From Ciona savignyi (lineage: Eukaryota; Chordata; Ascidiacea; Phlebobranchia; Cionidae), in the NCBI GenBank assembly GCA_000149265.1, contig CH003399.1:66779-130778 (forward strand): 64,000 nt of DNA, given 5' to 3'. Each line of letters opens with the position of its first letter. The first letter of the stretch is position 1. The position numbers and the translations under genes are program-made. Of the stretch, positions 32,640-47,800 are shown piece after piece. The notes under the pieces were generated by a model, which did not search any database, was not told where the DNA came from, and worked only from the letters and a program-made list of their open reading frames with translations.

Positions 32640-35600
32640 CGAGATGGCGCCAGTGAGCGTTTTAGTTTCAGCGACACAAGAACTGTTAACGCGAAGTTGT
32701 AATACATATTATCAGCAGTGTCGTCTGTAATAGACTCGTGTTAATAGTACTCGTCGTTTGTACCTTAGTATCAGTAACGCGAAATACAGTAATACTATAA
32801 ATAGACTTAACCATGATAATTTGGGTTTATTATATAGAAGCCAGGCGTATAAATAAAACAATATGAATGTTATTAATAAAATTGCAGAAAAGAAAAAAAA
32901 ATAGTATTTAGATTCTTCGTTTAGGTTTGTATGCGTATTTAAACAAGGTAGCTATAATATAATGGCGCACACACCACTTAACGTTGTCTTCTATTAGACA
33001 TCCATAGCGCAAATTCTGCAATAGTGCACGGAAGGCGTCGCCGAGTACCATCAGATAATATACGTTCACAATAGATGGTGTGTTGAAAGGCAGAAATTCT
33101 TGCTGTCTTATAAAAGGCTGGAATTTTCTTTGGATATCTGGGAAGGGAGGTAATTTTGATCATTTGATTCCGATGACATGTAAGAGTGTTTGTGTGCTCC
33201 ATTGACCATTTCCATTGATCCGACTCCGGTATTGATTTGGTGACGCGCTCCAGTTTTTAGGATATTGATCAATTAGATATTTAGAGGACAAGCCGCACAA
33301 GCGAACGCTGTTTTCGGTCAATTCACTACGGTTGGGAGTAGGCGCTTCTCCTTTGGTTTTTACGCACTCTGTCTGCTTTATCTACGCAAGAAGACTCAAT
33401 TTCGGCGCCAAATAAGGTAAATCGCAGCGCCGTTATACGATACCTGTATTCGCCCCATTTTAAACAGAACTAAACTCCGTTCACTGGAGCGAGACGTTTC
33501 ACAGTTTATTTGAGTTGTGTGAGTCAATTAATTAGCGAAATTCGCGCTGAAAATAAACTTTAAAAAGGAATGAGGTAATAATACGCATATAGGCGAGGGC
33601 GAAAAGAGAAAAAGTTTTATATCCGACCGTAACAGACAAATATTTCTTTGTGAATATACATTGAAAATGGCTTTGAGTACGGACGGTACTCTTTTAGGTT
33701 TAAATTTATTCGACCGAAAAATTACTAAAAACGCGTTATTAGATTTGGATTTAAAATAGTATTTCTCTTACGTGGTGAAATGAGACTGGGCAGTGAAATT
33801 GTTTTTGAAAATTATCAGGGCGTTTCGTTATCCGATTTGTCAGGGTTTGACACGTAGGTGAAAATTTGTTTCAAGATTATTCAAGCGATGTGCGCGGCAG
33901 GTTCAGGTGAGGGCAACCGTTGATCGCTTAGGCGCGAACCACAGTAGAACCATTCTGTATGTTAAAATAGCCAGAAGGCGTAAAAACGATCGCGTATTTC
34001 TGCGTCAGGAATATTTTCCGATTTTGGAACTTCGTAAAACCCGCTACGGAAGCATCGTGGTCGACGAATTATGACGCAACACGAGACTCTGTCTACGATC
34101 GCTATGACGTGGCACGTACAATACCGCGTCGTGGTTCGGTACGACGGTCGCCAACATCGCCAGGCATGCATTTAACATAGAATATTTAAATAAGCGCACC
34201 GTGGAACGAAACAACAAACTGGTCTGAACGCTCTTCGCATTACAACGGTGAATGAATTATAGAGATAGAGAATCGAATCTTTTGAATTTCCCATTACTAG
34301 TGGATTGGCGCCATTTTTAACTAGCTATTGAAGAGCATCGAAGCGAAAAGCCTTGTGTACAGCCTCGTGGTAGTGTTCTATAGAGTTAGCCGATGCTGGC
34401 ACTTCGAATTCCAATCTCTTTGTCGTTTTATGCTCAAGTTCTATAACTCTTCACTCTAGTATATTGCGCGTTCATAAACCCAGGCCTGGATTCTCATTTA
34501 GTTCAGAGCGTAGATTCAGGTTTGGTGTTAACAGTTTCACGAGTTTTCTAGTTGTCTGGTGTATGAATCGTTCGTTAAAAGCAGTAAAACGCGCAAATGT
34601 CTATTTTCGGGTCGAAATTGTTTTTGTCAAAACGTTGAGCGAAAAAAGCAATAAAACGCACTGCTTACAAAGTGATTAAAGTTTTAACTGTGTATATGTC
34701 GTGGCGTAGTACAGATTAAGAAGAATATTCCTGTTCTATTCAAGTAATTATAGTGCGGGGAATAAGTGCAGACATGAGTCTCCAAGTTCATAAGGCACAT
34801 GACCAGCAAGTAATTACGAACCGGTTGATAATCCGCCTCAGGCAAAGATATGATAATCGCATCGCTCATTCTGTTGTCTCTGCGATTTCAAGAGCTCCTG
34901 CTGTTAAAACATGGTACCGGGCTTGTTGTCATTACGGTTATGGAAATCGATCGTAGCCGGCATTTGGGTGTGCATGGAATGGAAATGCGGATTATTAACA
35001 ACCGGCACTTGTTATTTTTGCGATTTGAAACACGCCATCGCTGTAAGGGCTTGGAGTGGCCCATAGAAACCGTAAAACAATATTACTAATTGGGAGAGAA
35101 AATTGAATTGTAAAGCAGCGTTGCGATACTAACTAACGCCAGCTAATTTACTTATACAAAGCTAGTAGGGCCTACGTGTCCGAGTTACTACAGTTAGATT
35201 TAAGTGTGACGCATAGAGAGTTTAGTATTAGAAATCTTTTCTGACTTTTACTTTTAGAAGGTGCTGCGCTATGTGTGACGTAAGAAAGTTAGACAATACG
35301 GTTTTCGCGGATTTTGGCTGTTTATCTTGTAAGATTTGTTTTTACCGTGAATTTGTAAACGCTTTCTTTATTATCTTTGCGAGTGGTTGTTGTTGTTTTT
35401 TTGTGAGCGGTCATTATCAAGACAAAACGAAGCGATTTCGTCGCCCGTTATCGTAATTAGACGACCTGGCATTTTGCAAGAAAGCCAACAATAGAACTTA
35501 GCTAACCCTTTGTCATTTCTGGAGCCGTATTGTTACGTAATTCCTTTCCGTATAGGGTTGTATTCAGGTGAGCAACGAAGTGTAAAAAAGAGAAAAAAAG

Positions 35601-35806
35601 ATACGGCCTTAAAATGTGTTCCTCTTCCCTTTAATACGCATCACTAGATTCTGTACAAGGCAAGACGAAGACAAGTTTTTATTACTATTCAAAATATCTG
35701 ATACGTAGCTTTCTATTCAAGAACTGATTACAGTATTAAGTCACAAGCGAAATAGCATTCTGTGTATAGTGTTAAGTATCCTTTTGCCGGCAAGGACGTT
35801 ACAATA
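32640..35806. promoter_or_regulatory. Repeat-poor, CpG-richer region upstream of the Ig gene
   Basis: About 3 kb with none of the SINE, MITE or minisatellite families that crowd the rest of the window, and with more CG dinucleotides than its surroundings, for example 33900-34170. It ends at the Ig-gene start codon. Promoter, leader exons or enhancers are likely here; CAGGTGAGC near 35566 could be the donor of a leader exon. Short open frames at 32978-33202 (minus) and 34464-34679 (plus) have no domain that I recognise and were not called. Confidence 0.4.
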
Positions 35807-38800
35807 ATGGAAATAAGGATCTTGTTTTGCCTTCTGGGTAAGTACCCTATGGATATTTATTACGCTCTTGTCTGTCGGGTGTGAAACTTTTAGACCACAT
35901 TAACGACCGCTAGGTTTTGTTTACAGCGGCCTAAATCAACAAAGTTAAACCTTGTCGACATATTTCGCCATCGTTTAACTACTAGAACGAAAACAGCACT
36001 GTATTTTAAAAGTTTGCGTTGCCAAAGAGGAACTTCAAGATTAATGACATAAGAATATAGGAAACCGCTTGTAAAAAAGCTAATAAATTACCTTTTTAAT
36101 AGCTAGCAAAATGTTAAAGAAAATGCCGTTAACCTTAGTTTAAAATATGGCTATATATAGTTATCACCCCACAGACACCATTTAATCCTAACAATGACCA
36201 TTCTGCTTCGATAAGACACTGATTATGTACATATTTAAGAGAAATGAAAGATAAAAATTAAGTTTGTAACACTGTGCTTGCTGTTATACAATCCAAATTC
36301 AGTATTAAGTGTCCAACTAATTTCCTAAATTGTATAACAGGCACATAAACAACTTCTAATCCACTATTTTGCTTATTTTTTTTGGTAGATATTGTTAAGA
36401 CCGTCAGGTCAGCTAATTGGTAATATGTTGGACATGTAACCTGAAGATTATGGGATTGAATTTAGATACCAACAGTTATGTAGTTGGTTTATGTCGTGAT
36501 TAATGGACGTGGCCTGTACCAAGGTTAGCAGCTGGTTAATCGGTTGTGCCCCTCTGTAAGATAGTTCTTAGGGTTAAAATACTTCTATAGCTCCGATAAC
36601 CCGACCGTCAAAAGCTGTTTTAACAGTTACCCATTTTAAAGTAATAACATGCTTTTTATTGGGTATAAACATGAGAAACAGATACATTCTAAAGTGCACG
36701 CCGAATCAATTCAGACAACATCAATATCTAATTCATTCTGTTACTTATACTTCAAACAGAATTATAACCAGTAATCCTTAGGCCAAGCTGGCTTAATAGT
36801 ATTGTATTCCACTCGTAATGTCGTTTTATTTAAATTGTTATGGGCGGGACAGGGCAGAGTACACAGCACGACACATTGTCACTTAAATTGTATCATTTTT
36901 TTGCTTTTTAGGACTTTTTGGAAGTGGTTTGTCCTTAGAAGTGAGTTACAACGGTCCAGAATTGTTTCCTATGAACGAAGAGGCAACGTTATTATGCCAG
37001 ATTTCACCTACTCGTAAGTTTACTATAATGTACAAAACAAAATATATTTTGTGTAGTTACTTGTTTAGGACTTAAAGCCTGATTGTCCCTTTAAAGTCTG
37101 TCAATACCACACTACTAAAATTTTATGATTCACTATAACAAAAATGTGCCGTTAAACTGCAATAGGCTGTTTCGTTACTTATTACATTCATGCTATTTTT
37201 ATTATTAACGTTCATAGCGGCATTTTTCACTTGACAACTGTATAATAACAAAAAACAATTCATCATTATTATGTCAAAATTGTGTTTATCACATCGCTTA
37301 AGTGAAAAAAGTCTTAAATGTGAAATTTCATAGTCCGTGATACAATCCGATTTAAATATATTTTAACAATTTATTTCAATAAAATAGAATATCAATGGCG
37401 TCCCAATATGCTGAAAATGACCAGTGTTGCTTATTTAGTTCCCTTTTTCAGCCAACACTCCTGAAGGTGCAAATAACTTAGCAGTCTGGTGGTCTCAAGT
37501 AGATCTGGCAACGGGAACTCGTACTAAACTCGGCAAAAGCAGCGTCGATGAGAGCTATCTTTACAGCAGCATTCCAAATGGCCTTAACTACCGCTTCACA
37601 ACTTCGACAGATGAATTTATATGTAAATCACACTGTTTTAAACGTTTAACACGCCCACTAAAAGAGTTTCACTAAACTAAATATTTTTTCTACTTTACAA
37701 AGCTACATAACCCCACACGCTTTCAAATTGGCCACTAAGCCAACCCAGTGGATTAATGCGTTCTACCAAATTAAAGAAACGTTTACCATACACAACACAC
37801 TGCAATAGCTAGGTAACCCGACGGTGGGCGCGAGATGATCTGACGATTGCCCGTGTGTTAACCACCTTGGTTTTCCCATTCACGAGGATAAACATGAATA
37901 TTCTATCCTAACCAGCCCACACTAATGTTTTTACACTCGTATTGTTATCCGACCAAGCAAGTCAGATCACCAATTCAGTCATGCAGCGAACACATTGCTT
38001 GTAAACCGAACTTACAAAGTTTATTCACAGATGGAATAGCAAAGGCATCCATAGCTAATGTCGGAATCGCTGACGACAAGACTTATCAGTGCGAAGTCGA
38101 AGATCTGACAACACACGATGCCACTGACACACAGTTCAAGTTAAACGTCTATCGTAAGTGAAATAATCACGTTTTTTAACGTTCTGCAGAGTTAAATTTT
38201 TAATTTTCTTGCCAGCATAAGTTTCGAACCCATAATGGGCTCGTCGCTAAGACCGTTTTTGTGTAAAACTGGGTATGTGTATCGAAAGTTAACGGTTCGG
38301 AGTTTAGTTATGGTCATAATGTTATTCTATTCAAGATTGTTACACTACCTCTTTGTTTTTAGCACTGCAGTGAAATACATGTGGCCATATACGCTGTATT
38401 ATTATTGCTGCGATTTGCTTTATCTTGTATATTTATCCTGCTCAAATGAAATGACGATTTACGACAAGTACTATTCCCCACAGTTGAGCCAGATGTGCAA
38501 ATTTATGACGAAGAAACCAATTTGGACATTCGACCAATCAAGCAAACCGAACCGACTGAAACTGCGACTGGTAAGTCAGGACCGAATGAAATTTTCTCTT
38601 AAACATGTAATTGAAAGGAAAATGCTTGTAAAATCGTACAAGCGTGTTAGGGAACACACCCTTTCTATTGACTTAATTTGATTACTCACTTTTACGTACA
38701 ATTGCAACTGTTTATGACCAGAATATCAAAAAGTCGTTTGTTTTATCTGTCGCAATAAACTGCTGTATAAATGAACAGTGAAACAAAAATCGCCTCGTTT

Positions 38801-41800
38801 TGTGCTTTGGGAGCTAAAAGCCGACAATTACAGCAATTAGAGCCGTAATTGGCAAGCATATGATTAAGTGCAGTGTAAATCAATACCACTTTTTATTACA
38901 CATGCTGTTTGCAGAAAATCCAATTTATGACGACGCTATTCCGGACACGCCTGCCCCCGCTGCTGTGAACGTCAACGTGTCGATTGCGCAATGCGTCGCC
39001 ACCAATGCCTTCCCGAAACCAACGAAATTTGAATTTGTATCCGACTCTACAGGTACGTAACGCTACCGTTATGGCTGTTTTGCAGTTTGAAGTGTAATTT
39101 TTGCAAAACCTTAAATTAATAAGACTTGGATGAAATTATAGCGACCTCAAAAATGCGCACATTAGTTCTGACACTAAGCTTTAGACTGACTATAATGCGT
39201 TTTTAAGAAACCACCATATTTTTGTTACTGGGCTAAGTTCCGATCCCTTGATGGGTTATTTACTACACATTTTTTATGTATAAAGCTATATATAAACAGG
39301 CCGAGTTAACCATTCGGCCACAAAGCCATTCATAGAAGTAACCAATTACATTTTCATAGTATATGGTGATGCTGTATTGTATATTATGGAGTTATATATA
39401 AACAAAATGTTAACGCACGTTAAGTACCGGGCCGATTGTTCGTTGGTTCGGTCTCCTATCTTTCTCCACTGTCTGGTTAACTTCACATAGAGCCTTTGGC
39501 CCAGGGCGTTTTTCCTCGCCGAGCCAGCTAACCAAAACTATTCCAATTTTAAGAAGCGAAACGTTACTCAAGGTGTCATTGATCGAGTATTACATGAACG
39601 TAGAGTAAACATATATCGCCTCGGCGCTTCTGTGTCTTTTGAAATATAGATTGATTGGTTAAAAGTTTGTATAAACGGTGTTTCTCGTAAAAACTGCCCA
39701 GGTGCTGCGATGCTAGCAAAGGCTCAATTTGAACTTGTAATTATTTCACATTAATGACCTGTGCCATACCCAGTATGCCAATGTGGTACTGTAGGATGTA
39801 TGTATCTAATAAGAACACGTTTGTCAAAAATGTATCCAGTATGAACTACTATGTCAAAAAACACGAACGTTGTAATTATATGAGGGAGGTTATTCGACAC
39901 ACTTATGTGGGAGTTGATTTTAACTTTTTTTAGAGTTCTTTAACGGGTTGCTTCTACAATATATTAATCCGTGCAGAGGCATTAGTTTTACCCTTCATTT
40001 TTTGTTCAGTTTTACCCTTCATTTTTTGTTCAGTTTTACCCTTCATCTTTGTTTAGTTTTACCCTTCATTTTTTGTTTAGTTTTACCCTTCATTTTTTGT
40101 TTAGTTTTACCCTTCATTTTTTGTTTAGTTTTACCCTTCATTTAAGTCTCTAATTTTTGTCCAAGTTTTTACCTTCATTTTTTCTCTTCCTAACAGGCAA
40201 TACCTGGACTGTAGTCAACGAGAATGAGATAATGTACGTTGAGAACGCTGACGGGACTTTTAATGCTTCGGCTGTCCTTCGAATTGATCCGAGCGCTGAG
40301 CTGGACGGCGCTGAAATCTCGTGCAGAACATGGCTCTATCCTTCACTTAGCTATGCATCGGCAGGCACCACCAGTCCCATCGTCGTAAAACGTAAGTAGA
40401 ACGGAAGTTTGTGGGATCGGTTCCTATGCTTTCCCATTCACGGGGATAAACATGAATATTCTATCCTATCCCATGCACACGGGCAATCGTTCCCTCTCAC
40501 CCACCGCCGGGTTACCGGAGCTATTGCAATGTGTTGTATATGACTAAGACTGTTCTTTAACCATCATTCCATTGAGTTTACGCAAAGTGACTTGTCCAAA
40601 TACACAACCGAGTAGCTATAGACCTGTTTCGAACCTGCACCCCTTCAAAATACTCCGTTTGTCGCACTTTAAGCTGTATGAAAAAATCATTAAAACGTTT
40701 CCTGACTTTCTAGTTTTTGTTGGATATTGGTGGCTTCACCAAGGTTTTGTATGCAGTGTATTGTACAGAATAGTGCATAAAATAAAGATCATAGGTAGGT
40801 CGTTGTCAGGGGGTCACTCAATTTGGAAAATAAAATTTTACAATATCTGAATTATTATTGCAACAGTAAAATTTCACAAGGAAAATCTTTTTTCAGATAT
40901 GACCAACGAGGCGACAATTAGTCTCAGCACGACAGAAGCGGTGGAAGGCGATCGTGTCTCCATCTCATGCACTGCTAACGGCAACCCACCTCCAACGGTA
41001 GGTAACCATTATGACGGCATTACTCGTGACGTCATTAATCGTGACGTAATTACTCGTGACGTAATTACTCGTGACGTCATCACCTACTCATGCTTATGTG
41101 ATCGCAGATCGAACTCCAGGACCCTGCAGGCAACATCCACAACGTAACAGGTGTCAATTACGTGATTTCAAGGGCGCAAGTGGAACACGCGGGAGTTTAC
41201 GTCTGTCATGCCTATAACGACGCAGATGCGACATTGGCAACTGCGGAAGGCACCCTCTCAGTCGAATGTAAGTATTTCTAAGCGCCGTAAAGAAGTACAT
41301 GTTGGCCAGTGTATGAATAACATATCTGGTCGAATGTAAGTATTTCTAAGGGTTACCGGAGCTATTGTAGTGTGTGGTATAGTTGAGACATTCCTTCAAT
41401 TTGGTGGAACCCAGTAATCCGCTGGGTTAAGGCAATGTCCGTTCACTGCCTTGTCCAAGGACACAACCGCCTAGCTAGCGACCAGTTTCGTACCTGCAAC
41501 CCTTTGGCTGAAAGGTGCCGAACTAAACCACCAGACTAACCGATCGGACTGGAAAACACATAGGTGTACTCGCCCACAAACAGCTATTCTACACCTGAAT
41601 AAATGTGAAATTTTATTCATTCTATGTTTTTCACCAGGGGTCGGAAATCCAAGGGTTAAAAACAATGGAAACAGAATTGTGAACAAACTGGTTGAGGTCA
41701 CGTTAGGAGATAGTATCAATATTGTTTGCGCTGCCCAAGGATACCCTGCCCCACAAATTACAGTTGTAAGAGGTAAAGTACCTTTCTTGATATTAGATTG

Positions 41801-44800
41801 GTCTAGCTTATTTTTAGCTTACACAAAGTGTTTATTGTATTTTTGGTATATACAAGCGTAAAATCTTAAATTGTTTTTTTTTAATCCAAGCTTGGGCTTA
41901 AAGATATTTTGTTCTTCTCTCCCTAAGTATTTATTAGCATTATGACAATTGAAAAGGTGTAATTTTAGATTATAGCAGACTTATAGGCAAACTACGGCCC
42001 GTTGGGTCATTTATTCTTATTGCCCGCCGGAAGTTATCGGTATGCTGCAAGACTAAATAGTGATATCACAGTTATATAGACGCAACAGTGCTTTTTGGTT
42101 CTAACCAGTAATGTACCGTATTTCTCAGTTTAATGTTTTTTTACCAACAGTGCTGCACTATATGCAAGTGGTAACTCGATCACTTGGCCTGCCAGTCTTA
42201 AGAAAAAAAAAATTATTTGGTCCCTGATTTAAAAAGTGTTTCCACCTCTGCACTAAAGCATAATCCCTTACTCGTTACTGCACAGGAACACAACCGCTGC
42301 AGGGAAGCACTGTGACCAGAAACAGCGTAACTTACGCCGATGCTGGGTCGTACTCGTGCAAAGCAGCTACGGGAAACATAGTCAAAATCACCAACTTCCA
42401 AGTCGTGGTGAACGGTGGATGCGTGGTCTCTCTACAAAAAGTGGTAATTATCATGATATATTTAAATCACCGCGTATGTGGATAATGTAGAGTACTCTAT
42501 GAACGCTATAGACCGCAGCGTATTAGTTCCTATTTTTTTAGCTTAGTTTCGAACCCATTATAATTTCGTCCCTAAGACCATTTTTTATTTAGAAGTCTGT
42601 ATATGTATCGGTGGCGTTAACAATTCGGCCACACGACCGTACATATTAGTTCGTAAGTTACAAGATTTTTTTGATATTGAGTATTTATGTCGAAAATATT
42701 GTTTTTTTTTCGTAAAAACGTTAAAAACAATCTATTGTCTCTGACACTGCTTTAACCGCGGTTAACCTACGCAAGAAGTAATCTTATGACTTCCCGTCTC
42801 GTAACACTCCTAGCGTATCCACATCTCAAAGAATAAGGATGGACATACAATTCTAAATAAATGTCACCGCAACAGGTATCATCTAGCATGGAGGACGAAG
42901 ACGGAGCCTATGTGAACCTGAAATGCACAGCGACTGGCCACCCTGCCTGTTCAAGTAAGTTGTAGTTGTTTTGACCACAAACGTGTCGCTAGCTAGTCTG
43001 CTTGGGTAAAGCACTTAACGGACATTGCTTGTACCCAGCGGATTAACGGGTTCTATTAAATTGAAGGAACGTGTGAATCATACACAACACACTGCAATAG
43101 CTCCGGTAACACGACGATGGGCGCGAGGTGATCTGACGATTGCCCGTGTGGTAACCCCCTTGGTTTTCACCATTACACGGGGATAATTATGAATATCCTA
43201 TCCTATTCTATCACATCGACCTTTTGCAAGGAAACGGGAAAAGATGCCAAAAGTTGTAGTTAATTTTTAAATGTTTAAATTCCACTGCTACAATCTGTCT
43301 AATCAATGCATTACTATTAAGTGGGAATAAAAAGAAATTGCAAATAGGTGTAAATCCGCATTCATTAAACACATAAAAAAAAACGAAAAGCAAAAAGACC
43401 GACGAAAGAGATTACTCGGTCTTATACAGTCGGCATTCCATAGAAATCTTAAATATCACTACAAACATGATTAAACATGGTGTGCCTGGTTGATTATGTA
43501 AGGGACAATGTAGGCAGTTCGTAGTTAACAGTCGGTGTTCCATAGAAATCTAAAATATCACTACAGCGTTGTTAATTTAAAAAAAAATCTCGGTAATGTA
43601 ATTACAATTTGCATTAATGTCGGTCGTGTTATAACATCTGATCACTGTTTTCCTTAGTGAGCATGGAACCATACGGAGACTACCAGCCGTCTTCGCCCGG
43701 AGATAACCAGTTGGAAATGACAATTCCGGATATGAAAAAGCAAGTCTCTCCCGTCAACGTAAGACTTTTTGTGCAACACTGTAAGAGGGAAAGAGGGAAA
43801 CTGCTTAATAAAACTATAGAAACTAATTTTGACCTGTTTTTAACACGAATTTCAGTCACAGAAATATCCATAATTCCAGTAGAATTATGCCTCACTAACA
43901 ATTTTAACACTAATTATAACGCTATANNNNNNNNNNNNNNNNNNNNNNNNNNNNNNNNNNNNNNNNNNNNNNNNNNNNNNNNNNNNNNNNNNNNNNNNNN
44001 NNNNNNNNNNNNNNNNNNNNNNNNNNNNNNNNNNNNNNNNNNNNNNNNNNNNNNNNNNNNNNATTCGAGCAGCTCGCGTTTGCAAACAGCTTAATAACGG
44101 AAAAACGATTTACTTCCTAAATCGATTCTTTAAAAATGTTATTGCATTTGATAAATGAAAAAATATCGACTATTTTCATCATCAGTATTACCATCAGTAT
44201 GATCAATGGTGCTATTATCTAAAAGACTATTGAAAAGTCATTAGTTTTTCTACCCTTGTCCCATTTATACTTACTAAAAAATTAAGTATTACTATAACAT
44301 TATTTAATTTAGAATTTACAGGATCAGTATCATAATATAATTTTGAATTGGGTATTAATTCTGGAATGGTTGTCCTTTTTTAAAAAAAGCCCTTTGCCTA
44401 TAATTTTTCCAGTACACGATGGACTATACTTGTTAGAATAATATACAATTCATGTTTATCCCCGTGAATTGGAAAGACCAAAAACACAGGTATTCGTCAG
44501 ATCACCTCGCGCCCCTCGTCGGGTTACAGATGGCATTGCAGTGTGTTGTGTATGATTCACACGTTCCTTCTTAATGGGTTCTACTAAATTGAAGAAACGT
44601 GTGAATCATACACAACACACTGCAGTAACTCCGGTAACCCGACGATGGGCGCGAGATGAGCTGACGATTGCCCGTGTGTTAACCCCCTTGGTTTTCCCAT
44701 TCACGGTGTTGTGTATAATTCAGACGTTCCTTTAATTTGGTTCCTAGTATGTCGTCTTTCAGCAGAAGAGTTGCAGGTTAAAATTTCCAACGACAACCTT

Positions 44801-47800
44801 AGATTTCTTTAAAGAATCAGATCTTATGGTTCATTGTTCCACAGTTCACCTGCCAAGCCAGCAACAATCTAGGATCGCACAGCGCAACCGTGATTCTCAC
44901 CGACGAAGCAGTTTGCTGTGTGGAGCCTCATAAGGGAGGCATTGGAACTGGCGTTGTTATCATCATCATCTTACTAGTCGCTGTAGTGCTCGTCGGAGTG
45001 CCGTTGGCTGTATACTGCTACAGTAAGTCGATTTGTGGCCGGGAAGACTTGGTTTTGAACAAAAATTAGTTTTCTAAATTTTTTTTATCTACACTTTAAC
45101 AAATAATTAGTTTTTTTAATTTTTGTTCGTACACTTTAACAAAAAAATAGTTTTTTAAAGGTTTTGTTTGTACACTTTAACAAAAAATTAGTTTTCTAAA
45201 GGTTTTGTTTGTACACTTTAACAAAAAATTAGTTTTCTAAAGTTTTTGTTTGTACACTTTAACAAAAAATTAGTTTTCTATATTTTTTGTTGGTACACTT
45301 TAAAATATTTTTTTTGTTTGTACACTTTAATAAAAAAGAACACCTTTAAAAAAATTGTTTAAACACTTTTTAAAAAATTGTTTGAACCTTTTAAAAAAGG
45401 AATTTTAATAGAATGCGGAAACTCATTAAAGTGAATAAACTCAGTCTAAAGTCTAAATGTGCGTTTTACGACCCAGAAACTGCCTAATATTGCCGACAAG
45501 TCTGGATTCATTTATAACTTTTATAACTCGATTTGCAGAAAAGAAAGAATCTGAAAAAGCCCGCAGCGCTAAAGAGGAGTAAGTACTTTGACTAAAAAAA
45601 AATATTTTTTCAAAAATATAAAAGCTTTAATAATGGATTTTCACACATAAGAGTTTGTAGATGCACTTTTGACCATCGTCGGGCCATGCATGACTATAAA
45701 GAAATCTCCGGCTGATTTTAACCGTTTTTGTGAATCTCAGAGTTTGTTTTTGTACGGTTTCTAAATTAACTCTTTTTATTGCGTTCGCGATGGTCCAAAT
45801 TTATTGCATCTGTGTTTTAAGTTTAAATTTAAACTAATTTTTCAGGAAAGAACTCGAGGCTGATGAAGGTGTTAAAATGAACCCAGGAGACGAAGTAAGT
45901 TTTGCTTGTGGTTTCCTTGTTCGGACAACATTTAAATAAGAAAATAAGAAAGAACCGAAATAACTAATACATAGAGGGACTGGGGTTATAGGCTTGAATA
46001 TGATGGTAGCGCTAGTGATAACTCGATTTTCGTAATTAGTTTGAAGTTATAGGATAGAATATTCATGTTTATCCCCGTGAATGGGAAAACCAAGGGGGTT
46101 AACACACAGGCAATCGTCAGATCACCTCACGCCCATCGTCGGGTTACCGGAGCTATTTCAGTGTGTTGCGTATGATTGACACGTTCCTTTAATTTGGTAG
46201 AACCCATTAATCCGCTGGGTTACCCTCTATACTAGCTATAGATTACCCAACGGTTTTCATTTTCCCACTCCGAGAAAAACATGAATTTCCTTTGCTTAAT
46301 GCTTAATGTCCGCACCCCGGCCTGTTGTGCTGGTTGCACATGAAACTGACATGCAAGTATGGTCCTCAGTTACGTGTTCAGTACGAATCTCAAGACGACT
46401 TTCGACTTAACAACTCAAAACCCATGAGAACGTTTTCGCAAAAAAATTGAAGTCAGTATAAAGAGAAAGGCGGCGATTTTAGTGCGAGGCAATCCAAAGA
46501 GTAGCGTTACTGTTTGTAAACCCGGACACTCAACCAAAACGAATTCGAGAACTTATATTTTAGAAAAAGCCTAGAAATTATTTTTTAACCGACCTAATTT
46601 TCGAACTCCGTCTACAATAAGACCCTTTTGTATAGAATTCTTCGTGTTAACCATTCGGCCACACGATCGCTACATTATTTACTTTTGCCAATTGTTAGAA
46701 ACGCGTCAGACCAATATCTGTATTACTAGGGCAATATCAAGTAATCAGCGCACGCACCAAAATCACGTACCAAGACAAAACATGTAACATATCCACACGA
46801 TCGAACCAAACTACTTGGTTTTAAAAGCGAGAAAGGAAATATACGGTCAACGCATTTGTCCATTAGAACATACAGGGATAAATACGAACTGAAGTAACGT
46901 TTCTATTAAACATATCAGAAACCCCGGCAACTAGACTGTGGCCACGCGTGGTGCTTTGAACAACAAGCCTTTTTTAAACTATGTAATAAACATAACCCTT
47001 GATTACGCGAAAGAAAATTATCAATCGGTATAAAGTGTGTTGGGTTGAATTGATATACCCAAATTTGAGCTAAATGTTTAAGCTGTTCACTTTGCAAGAT
47101 CGCGTGGTTTACTTGTAAAATCAGACGGAGAAAAACTAAACTCGCTGAGGTATCACGTTCTAACAGGCACATGTATATAACACTCCATCGCTAATCGCAC
47201 GTAGAACGCTAACACATGATTTAAAAAGGGTCAAAGCAAGTAACGTCGGTTAAAAACGCTTTGGATTGCTGCGCACTTTACGCTTGCCCCTCTTGTTCGG
47301 TGTTTATCTTATGGTGACGCATGTTTTTTTACTAACGCAGAATCAAGCTTGATCGAGCATGCGCCCTACACACACTAAAGCCATTTGCAGGTACCTGCTT
47401 TGCACTATATTGCACGAAACTACTTGTTTTGCTGGTTCAATAATTGTTTTGGGTGATTGATGTAATTTGCCTGCTATTACTAACATAATTAACTGCAGTG
47501 AAACCAACCAGCCTATTGCATAAGCTGGATGATACCCATGTACTTTAAAATGTATGATATCCATGTACTTTAATTTATCAAAGCAGCCTGTTACGGTCCC
47601 TGCACAAATCCACCTTAATAACACACTCTTTGGTTTCACTGCAGAAATTGCAACTGCAATAAAAACTATGCGTTTCAATAACCTTTAACATAAGAAAGAG
47701 CATAACGCCTAAGTTACACATTTTTAGACGTTTTGGATTAAAACCTGAATCCACAGTATTGTTTAAACGAAATCCAACGTCTCAAAATACCCAGTGTTTT

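Noticed and set aside
32978-33202. 74-residue minus-strand frame with Arg-rich end
   Set aside because: No recognised family and no flanking splice sites that I could support.
47343-47678. 111-residue minus-strand frame
   Set aside because: No domain, no splice support, in an intron of the Ig gene on the opposite strand.
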